Shown: positions 12,327-23,989, numbered from the stretch's first letter. The stretch: DNA of 64,000 bases from Capra hircus (GCF_001704415.2 NC_030824.1:36203022-36267021), one strand, 5' to 3'. The notes: a model not told the origin generated them from the letters alone. Translations and numbers: made by a program.

Positions 12327-12789
12327 CAGTTCAGTTGCTCAGTCGTGTCTGACTGTTTGTGACCCCGTGAACTGCAGCACGCCAGGCTTCCCTGTCCATC
12401 ACCAACTCCCAAAGCTTGCTCAAACTCATGTCCATCAAGTTGGTAATGCCATCCAACCATCTCATCCTCTGTTGTTCCCTTCTCCTCCTGCCTTCAATCT
12501 TTCTCAGCATCAGGGACTTTTCCAAGGTGTCAGTTCTTTGCATTAGATAGCCAAAGTATTGGAGTTTCAGCTTCAGTGTCAGTCCTTCCAATGAATATTC
12601 GGGACTGATTTTCTTTAGGATTGACTGGTTTGATTTCCTTGCAGTCCAAGGGAGTCTCAAGAGTCTTCTCCAACACCATAGTTCAAAAGCATCAATACTT
12701 CGGGGCTCAGTTTTTCTTTATGGTCCAACTCTCACATCCATACATGACTACTGGAAAAACCATAGCTTTGACTAGACAGAACTTTGTGG
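12327..12789 (-). mobile_element. BovB LINE 3' fragment, antisense, with 12-bp target-site duplication
   Basis: Starts with CAGTTCAGTTGCTCAGTCGTG and ends near CTTTGACTAGACAGAAC. GCATATATATTT flanks it (12315-12326 and 12790-12801). The minus frame at 12331-12660 encodes 109 residues of the BovB protein C-terminus. Confidence 0.95.
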
Positions 12790-13105
12790 GCATATATATT
12801 TATAAATGTTATATCTTCTTGGATTGAACCCTTGATCATTATGTAGTATCTTTCTTTTTCTAAGTCTTTGTTTTAAAGTCTATTTTGTCCAATATGAGTA
12901 TTGCTAATCCAGCTGTCTTTTGATTTCCTTTTGCATGGAATACCTTCTCCCATCCCCTTACATTGAGTCTGTAAATGTTATTAGGTCTAAAATGGGTCTC
13001 TTGTAGATAGCATATATATGGGTCCTGTTATTGTATCCACCGAGCCAGTCTCAGTGGTACATTTAATCTGTTTACATTTAAGGTAATTATTGATATGTAG
13101 GAATG

Positions 13106-13745
13106 AAAAGAAATTAAGACAGCCTAAAGAGACCTCTGGGACAACATTAAACACACAAACATTCACATTATACGCGTCTCAGAAGGAGAAGAGAGAAAGG
13201 ACCTAAAAGAAAATATTTGAAGAGATAATAGCTGAAAACTTCCTTAACCTGGGAAAGGAAACTGTCAACCAAGTCCAGGAAGTGCAGAGAGTCTCAGGCT
13301 GGATAAACCCAAGGAGGAACACAACTGAGACACATAGTAATCAAACTGACAAAAATTAAAGACAAAGATAAATTATTAAAAGCAACAGGAAAAAAACACA
13401 AACAGCATACAAGGGAACTCCCATAAGGTTATCAGCTGATTTTTCAATAGAAACCCTACAAGCCAGAAGAGAATGGCACAATATTTTTAAGGTGATGAAG
13501 GGGAAGAAACTACAGCCAAGAATACTCTACCCAACAAGGCTCTTGTTCAGATTTGGTAGAGAAATTGAGAGTTTTGTAGACAAGCAAAGTTAAGAGAATT
13601 CAGCACCACCAAACGAGCTCTCCAAGTGCAAAAGGAACTTCTCTAGGCAAGAAACACAAGAGAAGGAAAAGACCTACAAAAAATAAGCATGAAAAAATCA
13701 AGAAAATGGTGAAGAACATTTTCTTAATCTTTGGCAAAATTATAG
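13106..13745 (+). mobile_element. L1 ORF1-region fragment, sense, inverted relative to adjacent ORF2
   Basis: AACATTCACATTATACGCGTC, TAGCTGAAAACTTCC and CAAGAATACTCTACCCAACAAG are phrases of the L1 ORF1 region in sense orientation. It meets the antisense ORF2 N-terminus head to head at about 13100. Frames are degraded. Confidence 0.8.
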
Positions 13746-13806
13746 TTCAAAATATTGACCCTTACTGCTCCTTTTATTTATTTTCTTCTTTTTTTGGCTT
13801 TGCCCC

Positions 13807-14023
13807 AAAACTGTCTTGTCAGTGTCTCCCTAAGATATTAACATTTCATATGTGATTTGTTCAAAGTTCAGAGAAATTATACCCTTTTATCATCTGCTCA
13901 CTAAACAACTATTAATGAAGCCCAGTTATGGTAACTTTGGGGGCAATTATTTAACTTTTGGTTTCTACTAATTATGTGATCTTTTATTTTTCTTTTTTCG
14001 GTATACCAACAAAACTGATATCC
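13807..14023 (+). repeat. Local duplication, copy A (217 bp)
   Basis: Aligns without gaps to 15466-15682 with 18 mismatches by my count (about 92% identity). The shared core includes TAAGATATTAACATT and AGTTATGGTAACTTTGGGGG. The sequence is not a repeat family I recognise. Confidence 0.9.
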
Positions 14024-14126
14024 CCATGGCATTTAGGATCCTAGTTTGCTGACTGGGGATTGAACCCATGCCCCCTGCATGGAAGCTCAGAGTCTTAACC
14101 ACTGGACCACCAGGGAAGTCCCATGT
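14024..14126 (-). mobile_element. tRNA-derived cetartiodactyl SINE fragment, antisense
   Basis: CTGACTGGGGATTGAACCCATG to CCACTGGACCACCAGGGAAGTCCC is the complement of a SINE head. It abuts the right edge of duplication copy A. Confidence 0.75.
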
Positions 14127-15465
14127 TCCTTTGATAAAGAACAACTAGACAGGTTTTTAAGAGAATTGATTCCAGGAAAGAGGTTACTTTTCATTGAGCT
14201 TTTATCAAATAGCACACATTTGAGAATCTTATTTCTCATTGCCTTGTCTGCCAGAAAGATTAGAGCTAAATTCAGGGATCAATTAACATGAAGATCTAGC
14301 TCCTGGTACAACTAGTTTTGTCCTTTTAAATGACATGTGCTGCTCATTTTTATAATTTTAAGTTCTTCTGTCTTTTAATAGGCAAATTTCTAAATGGACA
14401 TGCAAGGTAGAGGGATGTCCAGATGCGCTATAGTAAATAAACAAAAAATCGGTAGTACTCTTTTGCTCTTTGTACATATCCATACACTAAAGTTTTAAAA
14501 TAGTCATCCTTGTAATAGTCAATATGCTTTTCCTAACTTGTTTAGCCTTTTACATGAATAGTGAAAACGTTAACTTTATCTCAGCCTCCTTGAATTATAA
14601 TGGTTTTAAACAGAATCTTTACTATAACTTCATTATTCTATTAGTAAACTGTTGGTCAAAACATTAGTTTTTCAGACAGCATATTGTTTTGGAAAGTTTA
14701 AATTAATGAAATTCATCTTTCTATCATAGAAGGAATATTGAGAGAACATTTGAAACCTTTAAGTCTAGCCAATTCTGGTTCCAGCTTTTTTAAAAAAAAA
14801 AATCACTACTCCTTTTTGTATTAGTTTTGTGAGATGACTTTAACCTTTAGGAACACTAATTTGGGATGAAATTTTGAATGCTCTTAATGACTAGGGGGTG
14901 AAGTGTCTAAATGACCTTTTTCATCTCCAGGGAGATGACTGCTGTAGGTCAGGCTTGAGGTCATTGGCTAAAGAATTACAAAGAAAGTCATAGTTTTGGC
15001 AGATACAGATAAAGCTACCACAGATAAAGCTGATGCTTCTGTGATGAAAGAGAAAAATATTTACTCCTCGCCTCTAGGCATAAACGTTGGCTATAATCAG
15101 CCAGTTTTGGTGGTTTGGAGTTTAAAATATTTCTAAATTTGGTACACACTACCATATGTGGTCAGGTTAAAGTTATTGATGTCTGGGAACATTTCTGGGA
15201 AAACAAAAATATTTCCAACAAAAGATGAAGAATCTTAGAACTGTAGAGATGGAAGAACTCTATGGTAGTCTATCTGGTATCTAGAAAGGCTAACAAAGAG
15301 TCTGTAATATGCAGAAACTCTCTCTAGAAAACTGAAGATTGTTTTTGGAACTTCTTGCTGTAATGCACTTTTATTTAGCCTTTGCATAAAAGAAACTGAT
15401 GACAAGTAGGAATTTGCATGATTACCACAATATATGATTATGGTAATCAATGTTGCCCTGTCCTG
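14127..15465. other. Unassigned stretch between duplication copies
   Basis: AT-rich sequence with no gene or repeat that I can name. Confidence 0.4.
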
Positions 15466-15682
15466 AAAACTATCTTGTCAATGTCTCTTTAAGATATTAA
15501 CATTCCATATGTGAAGTGTTCAAAGTTCAGAGAAATTATACCCTATTATCATCTGCTCATTAAACATCTATTAATGAAGCCGAGTTATGGTAACTTTGGG
15601 GGCAGTTATTTACCTATTGGTTTCTACTAATCATGTGATCTTTTATTTTTCTTTTTTTAGTATACCAACAAAACTGATCTCC
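15466..15682 (+). repeat. Local duplication, copy B (217 bp)
   Basis: Partner of 13807-14023. Similarity extends slightly to the left (TTGCCC) after a 7-bp gap and stops at the right, where copy A has a SINE. Confidence 0.9.
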
Positions 15683-16014
15683 TTTATTTTCAGATCATGG
15701 ATAATCAGAGGTATAGATTTACATGGGGAGTGTAGGCCTGGGATTAGGCGATTGAATTTTTAACTTTCATGTCATCTTTTTAAATTGACTTTTCTCTAAC
15801 CAGATTTTGCCATGCTATACTTGCTCAATTTATTTTTTTTAAACTTAGAAGTAGAATTTTACTATATCTGCTAATTTTATCTTAACATTTCTAACTTGTA
15901 AAAAGGCTTTTAAATTTTTATTTCATCATCTGTACTACTAATTGGCATTCCCAGCTTTATGATGCTAAAATTTTAACAAGAATGGCACCTCTATAAAGGC
16001 ATGAGCACTGTTCA
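15683..16014. other. Unassigned stretch
   Basis: AT-rich; nothing recognised. Confidence 0.4.
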
Positions 16015-16835
16015 TTGGTAAGAATATAACATAGTACCGTCACTTTGGAGGTGAATTTGGCAATGTCATTTAAAATTAAAATTGAAAATGCAGGAACCCA
16101 ATAAATCCATCACTAGATAACAGCTCTGGAGAAAAAGTTGAATATATGAGCATGGAGACAAGAACAAAGAAGGATCCTACAGCACTGTTTGTATTGGCCA
16201 AGATTTGTGGACAGCCTAAATGTACATCAGTCAGGGAATGGTTAAGGACTATGGATATATTCCTTGGGAATACCCTGTAGCCATTAAAATGAGCAAAGCA
16301 GATTCATGTTTCGTTATGACATAAAGAATTCTAAGATATACATTGAGCAAAAACAACAAGTTACTGAGAGTTAAGGAAAAATGATAGCATTTAAGTAAAG
16401 ATACATATACTCATTGGGCTTCCCCGGTGGCACATTGGTAAAGAAACTGCCTGTCAATGCAGAAGACACGGGTTCAATCCCTGGGTGGGGAAGATCCCCT
16501 GGAGGAGGAAATGGCATCTCACTCCAGTATTCTTGCCTGGAAAATCCCATGGACAGAGGAGCCTGGCAGGCTATAGTCCATGGGGTCGCGGAAGAGTCAT
16601 ACACTCACACTAAATGATACTGTGTGTTTTCTATGGTATACACACATATGTAAGTGCACAAAGGAAAATTTGAAATGATATACACCAAACTGAGAAAAAT
16701 GGTTTGATCTGGGGAGAAGTGGGAAGTGCCTGGGATTGGAGGTTGAGTCCAAGGGATGCTCTCACCATTATCTGTAATGCTTTCATTTTCTACAGAGATA
16801 TTATATAACTTAGTATTACTATACAAAGTTAATCT
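16015..16835 (+). mobile_element. Old L1 3'-end fragment, sense, split by a SINE
   Basis: AGCACTGTTTGTATTGGCCAAG, TAAATGTACATCAGTCAGGGAATGG and CCATTAAAATGAGCAAAG resemble the C-terminal ORF2/3' UTR zone of ancient L1s. It resumes after the Bov-tA at about 16613. Confidence 0.65.
16416..16612 (+). mobile_element. Bov-tA SINE, sense, inside old L1
   Basis: GGGCTTCCCCGGTGGCACATTGG to GGGGTCGCGGAAGAGTCATACAC, a full Bov-tA. Confidence 0.93.
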
Positions 16836-17065
16836 TTAGTTAAAACCCAACAACAAAAAGAAACCTAATTCAAGTTGCCAATAAAAATGTTTAAAAGGAA
16901 AACATCCTTAAACCCATATTAAAACCATACTTCATTTTATAGAAATGACAAATTAAGAAATGGGAAACCAATTATAAGATATTGGCTGCCTAAAAAGCCC
17001 AGGAACATCTTCTGAATGGAGAAATCTCAACATGCCTTTGTGGAATTTTGGGGTGGGTGGCAATG
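16836..17065. other. Unassigned stretch
   Basis: A-rich; nothing recognised. Confidence 0.35.
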
Positions 17066-17752
17066 GGTTAGTTACTAAGTCATGTCTGACTCTTTGCGAC
17101 CTCATGGACTGTAGCCCAGTTCAGTTCAGTCAGTTCAGTCGCTCAGTCGTGTCTGACTCTTTGCGACCCCGTGAATTGCAGCACGCCAGGCCTCCCTGTC
17201 CATCACCAACTCTCGGAGTTCACTCAGACTCATGTCCATCGAGTCAGTGATGCCATCCAGCCATCTCATCCTCTGTCATCCCCTTCTCCTCCTGCCCCCA
17301 ATCCCTCCCAGCATCAGGGTCTTTTCCAATGAGTCAACTCTTTGCATGAGGTGGCCAAAGTACTGGAGTTTCAACTTTAGCATCATTCCTTCCAAAGAAA
17401 TCCCAGGGCTGATCTCCTTCAGAATGGACTGGTTGGATCTCCTTGCAGTCCAAGGGACTCTCAAGAGTCTTCTCCAATACCACAGTTCAAAAGCATCAAT
17501 TCTTCGGTGCTCAGCCTTCTTCACAGCCCAAGTCTCACATCCATATATGACCACAGGAAAAACCATAGCCTTGACTAGACGGACCTTAGTCGGCAAAGTA
17601 ATGTCTCTCTGTAGCCCACCAGGCTCCTATTACCATGGGATTCTCCAGGCCAGAATACTGGAGTGGGTAGCTGTTCTGTTCCCAACCCAGGGATCAAACC
17701 CAGGTCTCCTACATTGCAGGCAGATTTTTTACCATCTGAACCACCAGGGAAG
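17066..17752 (-). mobile_element. Bov-tA SINE, antisense, split by a BovB insertion
   Basis: The 3' part lies at 17066-17118 (TTAGTTACTAAGTCATGTCTG) and the rest at 17609-17752, ending GAACCACCAGGGAAGCCC. The two halves join cleanly once the BovB and one copy of the target-site duplication are removed. Confidence 0.92.
17119..17608 (-). mobile_element. BovB LINE 3' fragment, antisense, with 10-bp target-site duplication
   Basis: Begins with the (CAGTT)n tail and ends near GGCAAAGTAATGTCTCT. CTGTAGCCCA lies on both sides (17109-17118 and 17609-17618). The minus strand of 17276-17596 is open for 106 residues of BovB protein (CETWAVKKAEHRRIDAFELW...). Confidence 0.96.
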
Positions 17753-17876
17753 CCCAAGAATACTGGAGTGGATAGCCTATCCCTTCTCTAGGGAATCTTC
17801 CCGACCTAGGAATTGAACCAGGGTATCCTGCACTGCAGGCGTATTCTTTACCAGCTGAGCTACCAGGGAAGCCCCT
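17753..17876 (-). mobile_element. Partial Bov-tA SINE, antisense, in tandem
   Basis: AAGAATACTGGAGTGGATAG to GAGCTACCAGGGAAGCCCC, a truncated second copy directly following the first. Confidence 0.88.
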
Positions 17877-20159
17877 ATTTTATTGTTTATTTCCAGTCTG
17901 TTGCAACCACAAGCAAAGCTGAAGTGTGTGTATTGACCAAAAAGTTCATTCCTGTTTTTCCGTGAGATTTTTATATGTATGTCTCTGTGCCCATCTGAGA
18001 ACTAGAACACTATATCTGATTCTAGGTTTAATTTGCATTTCTTTCACTCCCATGTTTTATATTTTATTTGTATTTCTTTTTCTATGAACTACTTGTTCAT
18101 GGGCCTTTGCCTGTATTTTCTCACTAATACTTAAGGTCTCTTTGTTTTTTAGATTAACTTTGATTCACAGATAATGTGTAATTTCCCAGCTTGTCATTTG
18201 TGTTTTGACTTGGTTTAGAGCAGGGGCGTGTGGCACTGGAGGGGGTACTTGTGTTAAATTTATGTAACTGAAGGGTTCATTCATATAGCTTTCCCAAAAT
18301 CAAGGAGCAGTCTGTCCCAAAGGTAAATTCAAGTTCCCACTTCTTGCATTGTTGCTTTAAGATAATGGGTTTTTTCCTCCTGTATTTTGCCCATTAAAAA
18401 AAAACAACAACAAAAAAACTGCCTTGTATTGTCAGTCAGGATGCCCCCCTTTAATGTCAAATAAAGAATAGATGGACAAGGTGATTGAAATCTCTCCAAT
18501 CTGAGCAGACCACACAGAAGATAAAGCATAACATAAAGAAAGGGCCTTTCTGTAAGGGGCATCTTTGAAATGTATTCATTATTAACAACAATTTATTTGA
18601 ATGAAATTAATATAAGGAGGGCTGAGCTCCTCTGATTTAATAGCTTTCTCCATCCAACTCTTACTATAGTATAGAGCTAATTAAAAAACATAGAACATAT
18701 TACTTCTAGCATCCCTCTCTTTAATAGGTAAAAGAACAAGGCATTGTAGTTGTCCAGTGGTCCTCAGGGAAGCCCAAGATAATTTAAGGGTAAAAGACAT
18801 CGTGAAGGTTTTATTTTTCTGATTTTAGGAGTTGATTCTGGGAAGGCAAAATCATAGAGCTTATGAGAGGAGACTGATTACTTGATTAACACAGTCATAG
18901 AGGCCTGAAAACAGTGCATGATTGCAGCTTGACTGTCTGTCTAGAGTGACAGTACAATATTCAAAAATAAAATGCCCTGAGGTGGCATAATTAAGCTTCT
19001 TGGCTATTTCAGGAACTTTGGTATGTTTGTTGTTACTTACCTGTTTTAAGAAATCAAGGACACAAAATCAATATAAAGCACAAATCATTATTCTGAGACC
19101 AGAACCTGCCATGTAGGAGGAAAGATTAACCTTTTCCTACCTCTCGTGGAGATGGGATAGAGGCGCTCACTCTGCTGATGGTCATGTGGTGACTCGAGAA
19201 CTAGTTAGACGATTTCTGATATACTAGGCTTTGGAAGTCAGTAATTTATGTATTTTAGTAAACTTTCATAAGGAAATGGGGTTAGTGTGATTTCTTTCAA
19301 AAACGGTTCGCATTTAGAGTTCCACTGTCATTGATCACACCCATGCATAATATAGATAAGAAGTTTGGTTTTCCAAAACAGCTTTCTAAATGAAACTAGT
19401 GCATGTGTTCATTTAATATATATATTAGTTCAGACTCTGCTTATTGCCACTAGGTCCAAGAATACAGCAATGTTTAGGGCAAAAAGATCTCTTCCTTTAA
19501 AGCACTTTATATTCTATTGAAGTGAGGTGACTGATAACATATAAGGCAATGAATAAATAAGATAAAATTTTAGATAATAAGTTTTATGTAGTAGTGAGTA
19601 GCCAGAGGTTATTTTTATAAAATAAAAATAATTTGACTATCCAAGGTAATCAGTACTAACATTTTAATATATCTCATTCTAATATGGGCTTTAACAAATT
19701 TAACAAATGGATTATTATTCTATAGTTTTGCAAACTACTGTCAATTCACAATATATTATGAGCATTTGTATTCTGTTACAAAACTGTCTATGTGGCTTCA
19801 TAGGACAGATTGGTTTCTATGACTATAACATGATTTACTAAAATTAATTTGTTCATCTTTAATTATTTAGATTATCCTTCATTTTTTCTCATTATGATCA
19901 ATTTACTGAACACCAGAGTTGCTAAAAAAAAAATGTATGTGATTTTTTTTCTTGAGAGTAAATTTCTTACACAAAACTGTTGGCCCAAATTAAATTTACA
20001 TAATTTCAAAAATTTAAGAATGTGATGCACACATTGCCTTTTAAAAATGCTACAATAATTTATCCTCTGATCTGGCAGTTCATGAAGTTTCCCGTTCATC
20101 CTGTCTTTGGTAACCTGCGGTAATATTATTTCTTTTTTTCTCTCAATTTCATAGGAGAC
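17877..20159. other. Mostly unassigned; possible L1-like remnant at 17995-18220
   Basis: GAACTACTTGTTCATGGGCC and neighbouring phrases resemble the complement of an old L1 ORF2, but the match is weak. The rest is AT-rich with no gene. Confidence 0.35.
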
Positions 20160-20439
20160 CATTTCCATTTTTATTTCAACATGCATTTCTTTATTTTTTC
20201 TAAGATATAATTCACATACCATAAAACTCACCATTTTAAAGTGTATAGCTTAGTGTTATTTTAGTATTTTCACAAAGTTGTGCAACCATCACCATTATCT
20301 TAACTCCAGAGCTTTTCCATCACTCCCACTAGCGGTCACTCCTCAGCTGCCTCCTCTCCCACCCCTTGGCAGCCACTCATCTGCTTTGTATTTCTGTAGA
20401 TTTTTGTCTATTCTTGACATTTTGTGTACCTGAAGCAAA

Positions 20440-20602
20440 AGTTGCTCAGTCGAGTTCAACTCTTTGCGACCCCATGGACTCCTCTGTCCATGGGATTCTC
20501 CAGGCAAGAATACTGGAGTGGGTTGCCATTCCCTCCTCAACGATATCTTCCCAACCCAGGAATCGAACCCAGGTCTCCCACATAGCAGGCAGATTATTTA
20601 CC
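20440..20602 (-). mobile_element. Bov-tA SINE, antisense, nested
   Basis: AGTTGCTCAGTCGAGTTCAAC to GGCAGATTATTTACC. It lacks part of the middle (CATGGACTCCTCTGTCC joins directly). Confidence 0.9.
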
Positions 20603-20719
20603 TTTATTTATTTATTTTTTTGTATACATGGAATCGTGTTTTTCTATCTGGCTTTTCTGCCTTCACTGTTGCAAGGTTCATCTATGTTTTACCATGTATC
20701 GGTACTTAATTTCTTTTTA

Positions 20720-20893
20720 TCTGCCTGCGATGGAGGAGACAAGGGTTCGATCCCTGGGTTGAGAATTTCCTCTGGAAAAGGGAGTGGCAATCCATTCCAG
20801 TATTCTTGCCTGGAGAATTCCATGAACAGAGAAGCCTGGCGGGCTACAATCCATAGGGCTGCAAAGAGTCGGACACGACTGAGCGACTAACAC
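20720..20893 (+). mobile_element. Bov-tA SINE, sense, nested, with (CA)n tail
   Basis: TGCCTGCGATGGAGGAGACAAG to CGGACACGACTGAGCGACTAAC, followed by (CA)n to 20904. Confidence 0.92.
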
Positions 20894-20954
20894 ACACACA
20901 CACAATATTCCATTTTATGGATATACCACATTTTGTTTATCCATTTGTCAGTTG

Positions 20955-21086
20955 ATAGAAGGCAATGGTAACCCACTCCAGCGTTCTTGCCTGGAGAATC
21001 CCAGGGACGGGGGAGCCTGGTGGGCTGCCGTCCATGGGGTCGCACAGAGTCGGACATGACTGAAGCGACTTAGCAGCAGCAGCAGA
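20955..21086 (+). mobile_element. Bov-A2 monomer, sense, nested
   Basis: GAAGGCAATGGTAACCCACTCC to GAAGCGACTTAGCAGCAGCAGC. Confidence 0.92.
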
Positions 21087-22182
21087 CAGTTGAGTAGTTT
21101 CTACTTTTTGACTATGATGAATAATGAAGCTATGAACATTCGTTGATGTGTTTGTTTTTGTGTGAACATAGATTCAATTCTTGTGTGTGTGTGTAGAATT
21201 AATGAATGGAATTGATAGTCCATATTGTGAAACTGTAATTTTTTGAGGAAATGCCAGTCTGTTCTGTATATTGGTTATACCACTTTATGTTCCCCCCAGC
21301 AATATATTGAGGTTCCAATTATTCCACACCCTTGACAGCCCTTGTTATATAAATTTTTTTAATTATAGCTATCATATTGGGTGTGATGACTCATTGTGAT
21401 TTTGATTCATATTTTACTAATGACTAATTGTATTGAACATCTTTTCATGTACTTAATGGTTATTTTTATAGGTTCTATGGAGGAATGTCTATTCAAATAC
21501 TTTGCCTACGTTTAAATTAGACTGTCTTTTAACTGTTGAGCTGTAACAATTCTTCACATGTTTTGGAGACTAGACTCTCATCATATATATGATTAGCAAG
21601 ATTTTTTCCCATTCTCTGGATACCTTTCATTTTCTTAGTAGTGTAACTCGGTGCACTGAAGTTTTTGATTTGGGTGAAGTACAATCTATCTGTTTTCTCT
21701 TATAGCTGTCTCTCTGGTGCCATATCTAAGAAACCATTGCCTAATCTGAGGTCACGAAGATTTCTACCTACGTTTTTATCTAAGAGGGTTCGTAGTTTTA
21801 ACTTTTACATTTAAGTCTATGATCTATGCTAATTTTTTAATAGTGTGCTGTTCTTATACATTTATTTGTCCAAATGAATTTCACAATATTGTTATTTAGT
21901 TTTAAAATGGTGCCAAATTTTTAAACTAATATTGTTTAATTTGACATTGTTATTTTACTGTATGTTTCCATCTAGGAACACTTAAGTATTTTTTAAGTTC
22001 TCATTAAGTCTTTGTACTTTTCATCATTTAGATTTTGAACAATTCTTGTTAATTCCAAAGTAATTTACCTTGGTGTAGAGAAGGAAATTCCGGAACCTAA
22101 TTTTTTTTTTTTTAAATAATGGGTTTTGTATCCATCATCTTATAGAATTCTGTTGGTTCTAGTTTTTCTTCAAAATTACTTT

Positions 22183-22511
22183 TATATTCATCCTTAGAGT
22201 TGGGTAAAATGAGAGTATAAGTAAATTGCTCATGGTTCAACTGAGAGCAGATTGATCGCATCTAAGAATATTGTATCTGTCTTTGTGTATCTACAAGTGT
22301 GTGTTGAGAAGAGTCTGGTTAGGAACATAAGACAACTTTCTTAAGGATGTCTTCTTGGAATTAATGCTATTTGACTTAGAGACCTAGATTCCCTGAGCTG
22401 GCTTATCCATTTCCAGTGGTATCGGCTCTCCTGGTTTTGCAAGGATCTAGGAAACAAGAGGTTATTGTACATGGGATGAAGTTCCACAGGACCTGTGGTC
22501 CATTAGCATAC
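22183..22511. other. Unassigned stretch
   Basis: No gene or named repeat. Confidence 0.35.
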
Positions 22512-22793
22512 ACACTGCTGTTGCTGCTGCTAAGTCGCTTCAGTCGTGTCGGACTCTGTGTGACCCTGTAGATGGCAGCCCACCAGGCTCCCCTGTCCCT
22601 GGGATTCTCCAGGCAAGAACACTGGAGTGGGTTGCCATTTCCTTCTCCAATGCATGAAAGCGAAAAGTGAAAGTGAAGTCACTCAGTCATGTCCGACTGT
22701 TCGAGACCCCATGGACTGCAGCCTACCCAGGCTCCTCCGTCCATGGGATTCTCTAGGTAAGAGTACTGGAGTGGGTTGCTATTGCTTTCTCCA
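22512..22793 (-). mobile_element. Bov-A2 SINE, antisense
   Basis: TGCTGTTGCTGCTGCTAAGTCGC through the AAGCGAAAAGTGAAAGTGAAG linker to TTGCTTTCTCC; two full units. Confidence 0.95.
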
Positions 22794-23989
22794 AGCATAC
22801 GCATTACTTAACTGCTTGTAACTCTTCCCCAAATTTCTGGATACTACTGTGAAATAAATGGTTTGACTTAGCTTTTATCCCTGTGTTCTTCGAATACTCA
22901 GGTTTCTGTGCATGGATTTCAAAGCTTGTTCAAGTCTAACTTGATTTCAAAGTAAATGGCACCTCAATTCATGCTGCAGTAACTTTAAGCATCCCTGAGG
23001 ATTCCCACAGAGATATCTGCAAGGGAGCTGTTTGTCTTAAGAGATTTTAAATACAGCTAAAACCTGTCCATTTTGGAGAGAGATGTCCGAGAACATCCAT
23101 CAGCCCAGAGAAGAGTATTCCGTGGTTCTTAAAGCTCCAAAGAATCGTACTCCTATTTAACATCCTAGAAATGTGTCTAGAGTTAAACCCATCTCAGAGC
23201 CTTATGAACAAATGCACCCATGGATAATCTTTTGAAAGCAAACAAGTCCTTAAATAGAGGAACTTCTGTATTCTCACTTCTTCCAAGAAGCTTTCCCTTA
23301 CTCCTGCCTATCCTCAAGCTGCATTACTCCTTGTCTGATATCTCCTGAAACTTTTTACTTTTCTATGGCCTTGATGTGTTCTACTGTTAACAGTATTTGT
23401 GTTGCTCTTGGTCCCCTTGTATCATCTTCACTGTGCCAAAGACCCCGTTTGATCGGGCATCTCCCACTGCACTTACTGGAATGCTTTGCACACAGTAGCA
23501 TATGAAGTTCTAAAGATGAGTATTTTGCTAATCTGTAGTGCCTGTTATATTCCACTGAAAAATAAAGTGTAATTAACCTCAATTTTGTAGTTTGGGATTT
23601 TCAATAAACTACCCTTCCTCCAAGAAGTGCCTAACAGTTTAGCTAGAACAAGACATTAACATGCTGCAGTCGCGATAAGGATTTGAGGGCTATTTTCATC
23701 TTTGCACGTTGACTATCAGGTTAGTCAGAGAAAAACCTTTTCCTCTCTGCAACTCAACCCCTTCTCTGGCCTCTCTCTCCCCTCCTGTTAGTAAAATACT
23801 TCAGCCTCCGCCTTCCCTGTTAACAGTTTGTGTGCCCCTCGTCTTTGGGTAATTAAGACGTTCAAAACCTATTCTGACACACAATCCTCCCTGACTTCCA
23901 ATTCCTCCACTTCTTCGGGGTGGAAATAGTTCCTACGCTTTGAGACGCTGGCAGAGAAAAAGACTAGGGGAGAAAATTGCATTTAAACT
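22794..23989. other. FGF2 upstream flank, unassigned
   Basis: Non-repetitive sequence above the CpG island, with no coding evidence. Distal regulatory elements are possible but not visible by eye. Confidence 0.4.

Larger units (their letters stand above)
11530..13105 (-). mobile_element. L1 ORF2 (endonuclease region) remnant, antisense, split by two younger elements
   Basis: The minus strand of 11930-12142 translates to an L1 ORF2 endonuclease C-terminal segment (IYRIFHPKAADYIFFSSAHG, then GHKVSLDKLKKTEIIS). Bases 12802-13100 are the complement of the ORF2 N-terminus (ITLNVNGLN region). A Bov-tA (11724-11925) and a BovB (12327-12789) interrupt it. The frame is broken. Confidence 0.9.
20160..22180 (-). 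mobile_element. Old L1/HAL1-like element, antisense, carrying three nested SINEs
   Basis: AAGATATAATTCACATACCATAAAACTC at the left, and phrases such as GATTAGCAAGATTTTTTCCCATTCTCTGG and GCCATATCTAAGAAACCATTGCC further right, are the complement of an ancient L1-type 3' region. It is interrupted at 20440-20602, 20720-20893 and 20955-21086. Confidence 0.75.

Noticed and set aside
12064..12546. 160-codon plus-strand ORF
   Set aside because: It crosses from antisense L1 into antisense BovB at the target-site duplication, so it is a chance fusion.
16417..16500. tRNA-like sequences within SINE heads
   Set aside because: Box-like motifs (GGTTCAATCCC) are the tRNA-Glu-derived head of Bov-tA, followed by SINE body; they are not tRNA genes.
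17232..17816. 194-codon plus-strand ORF, one of the longest in the window
   Set aside because: It reads the antisense strand of a BovB fragment and runs on into a Bov-tA SINE.
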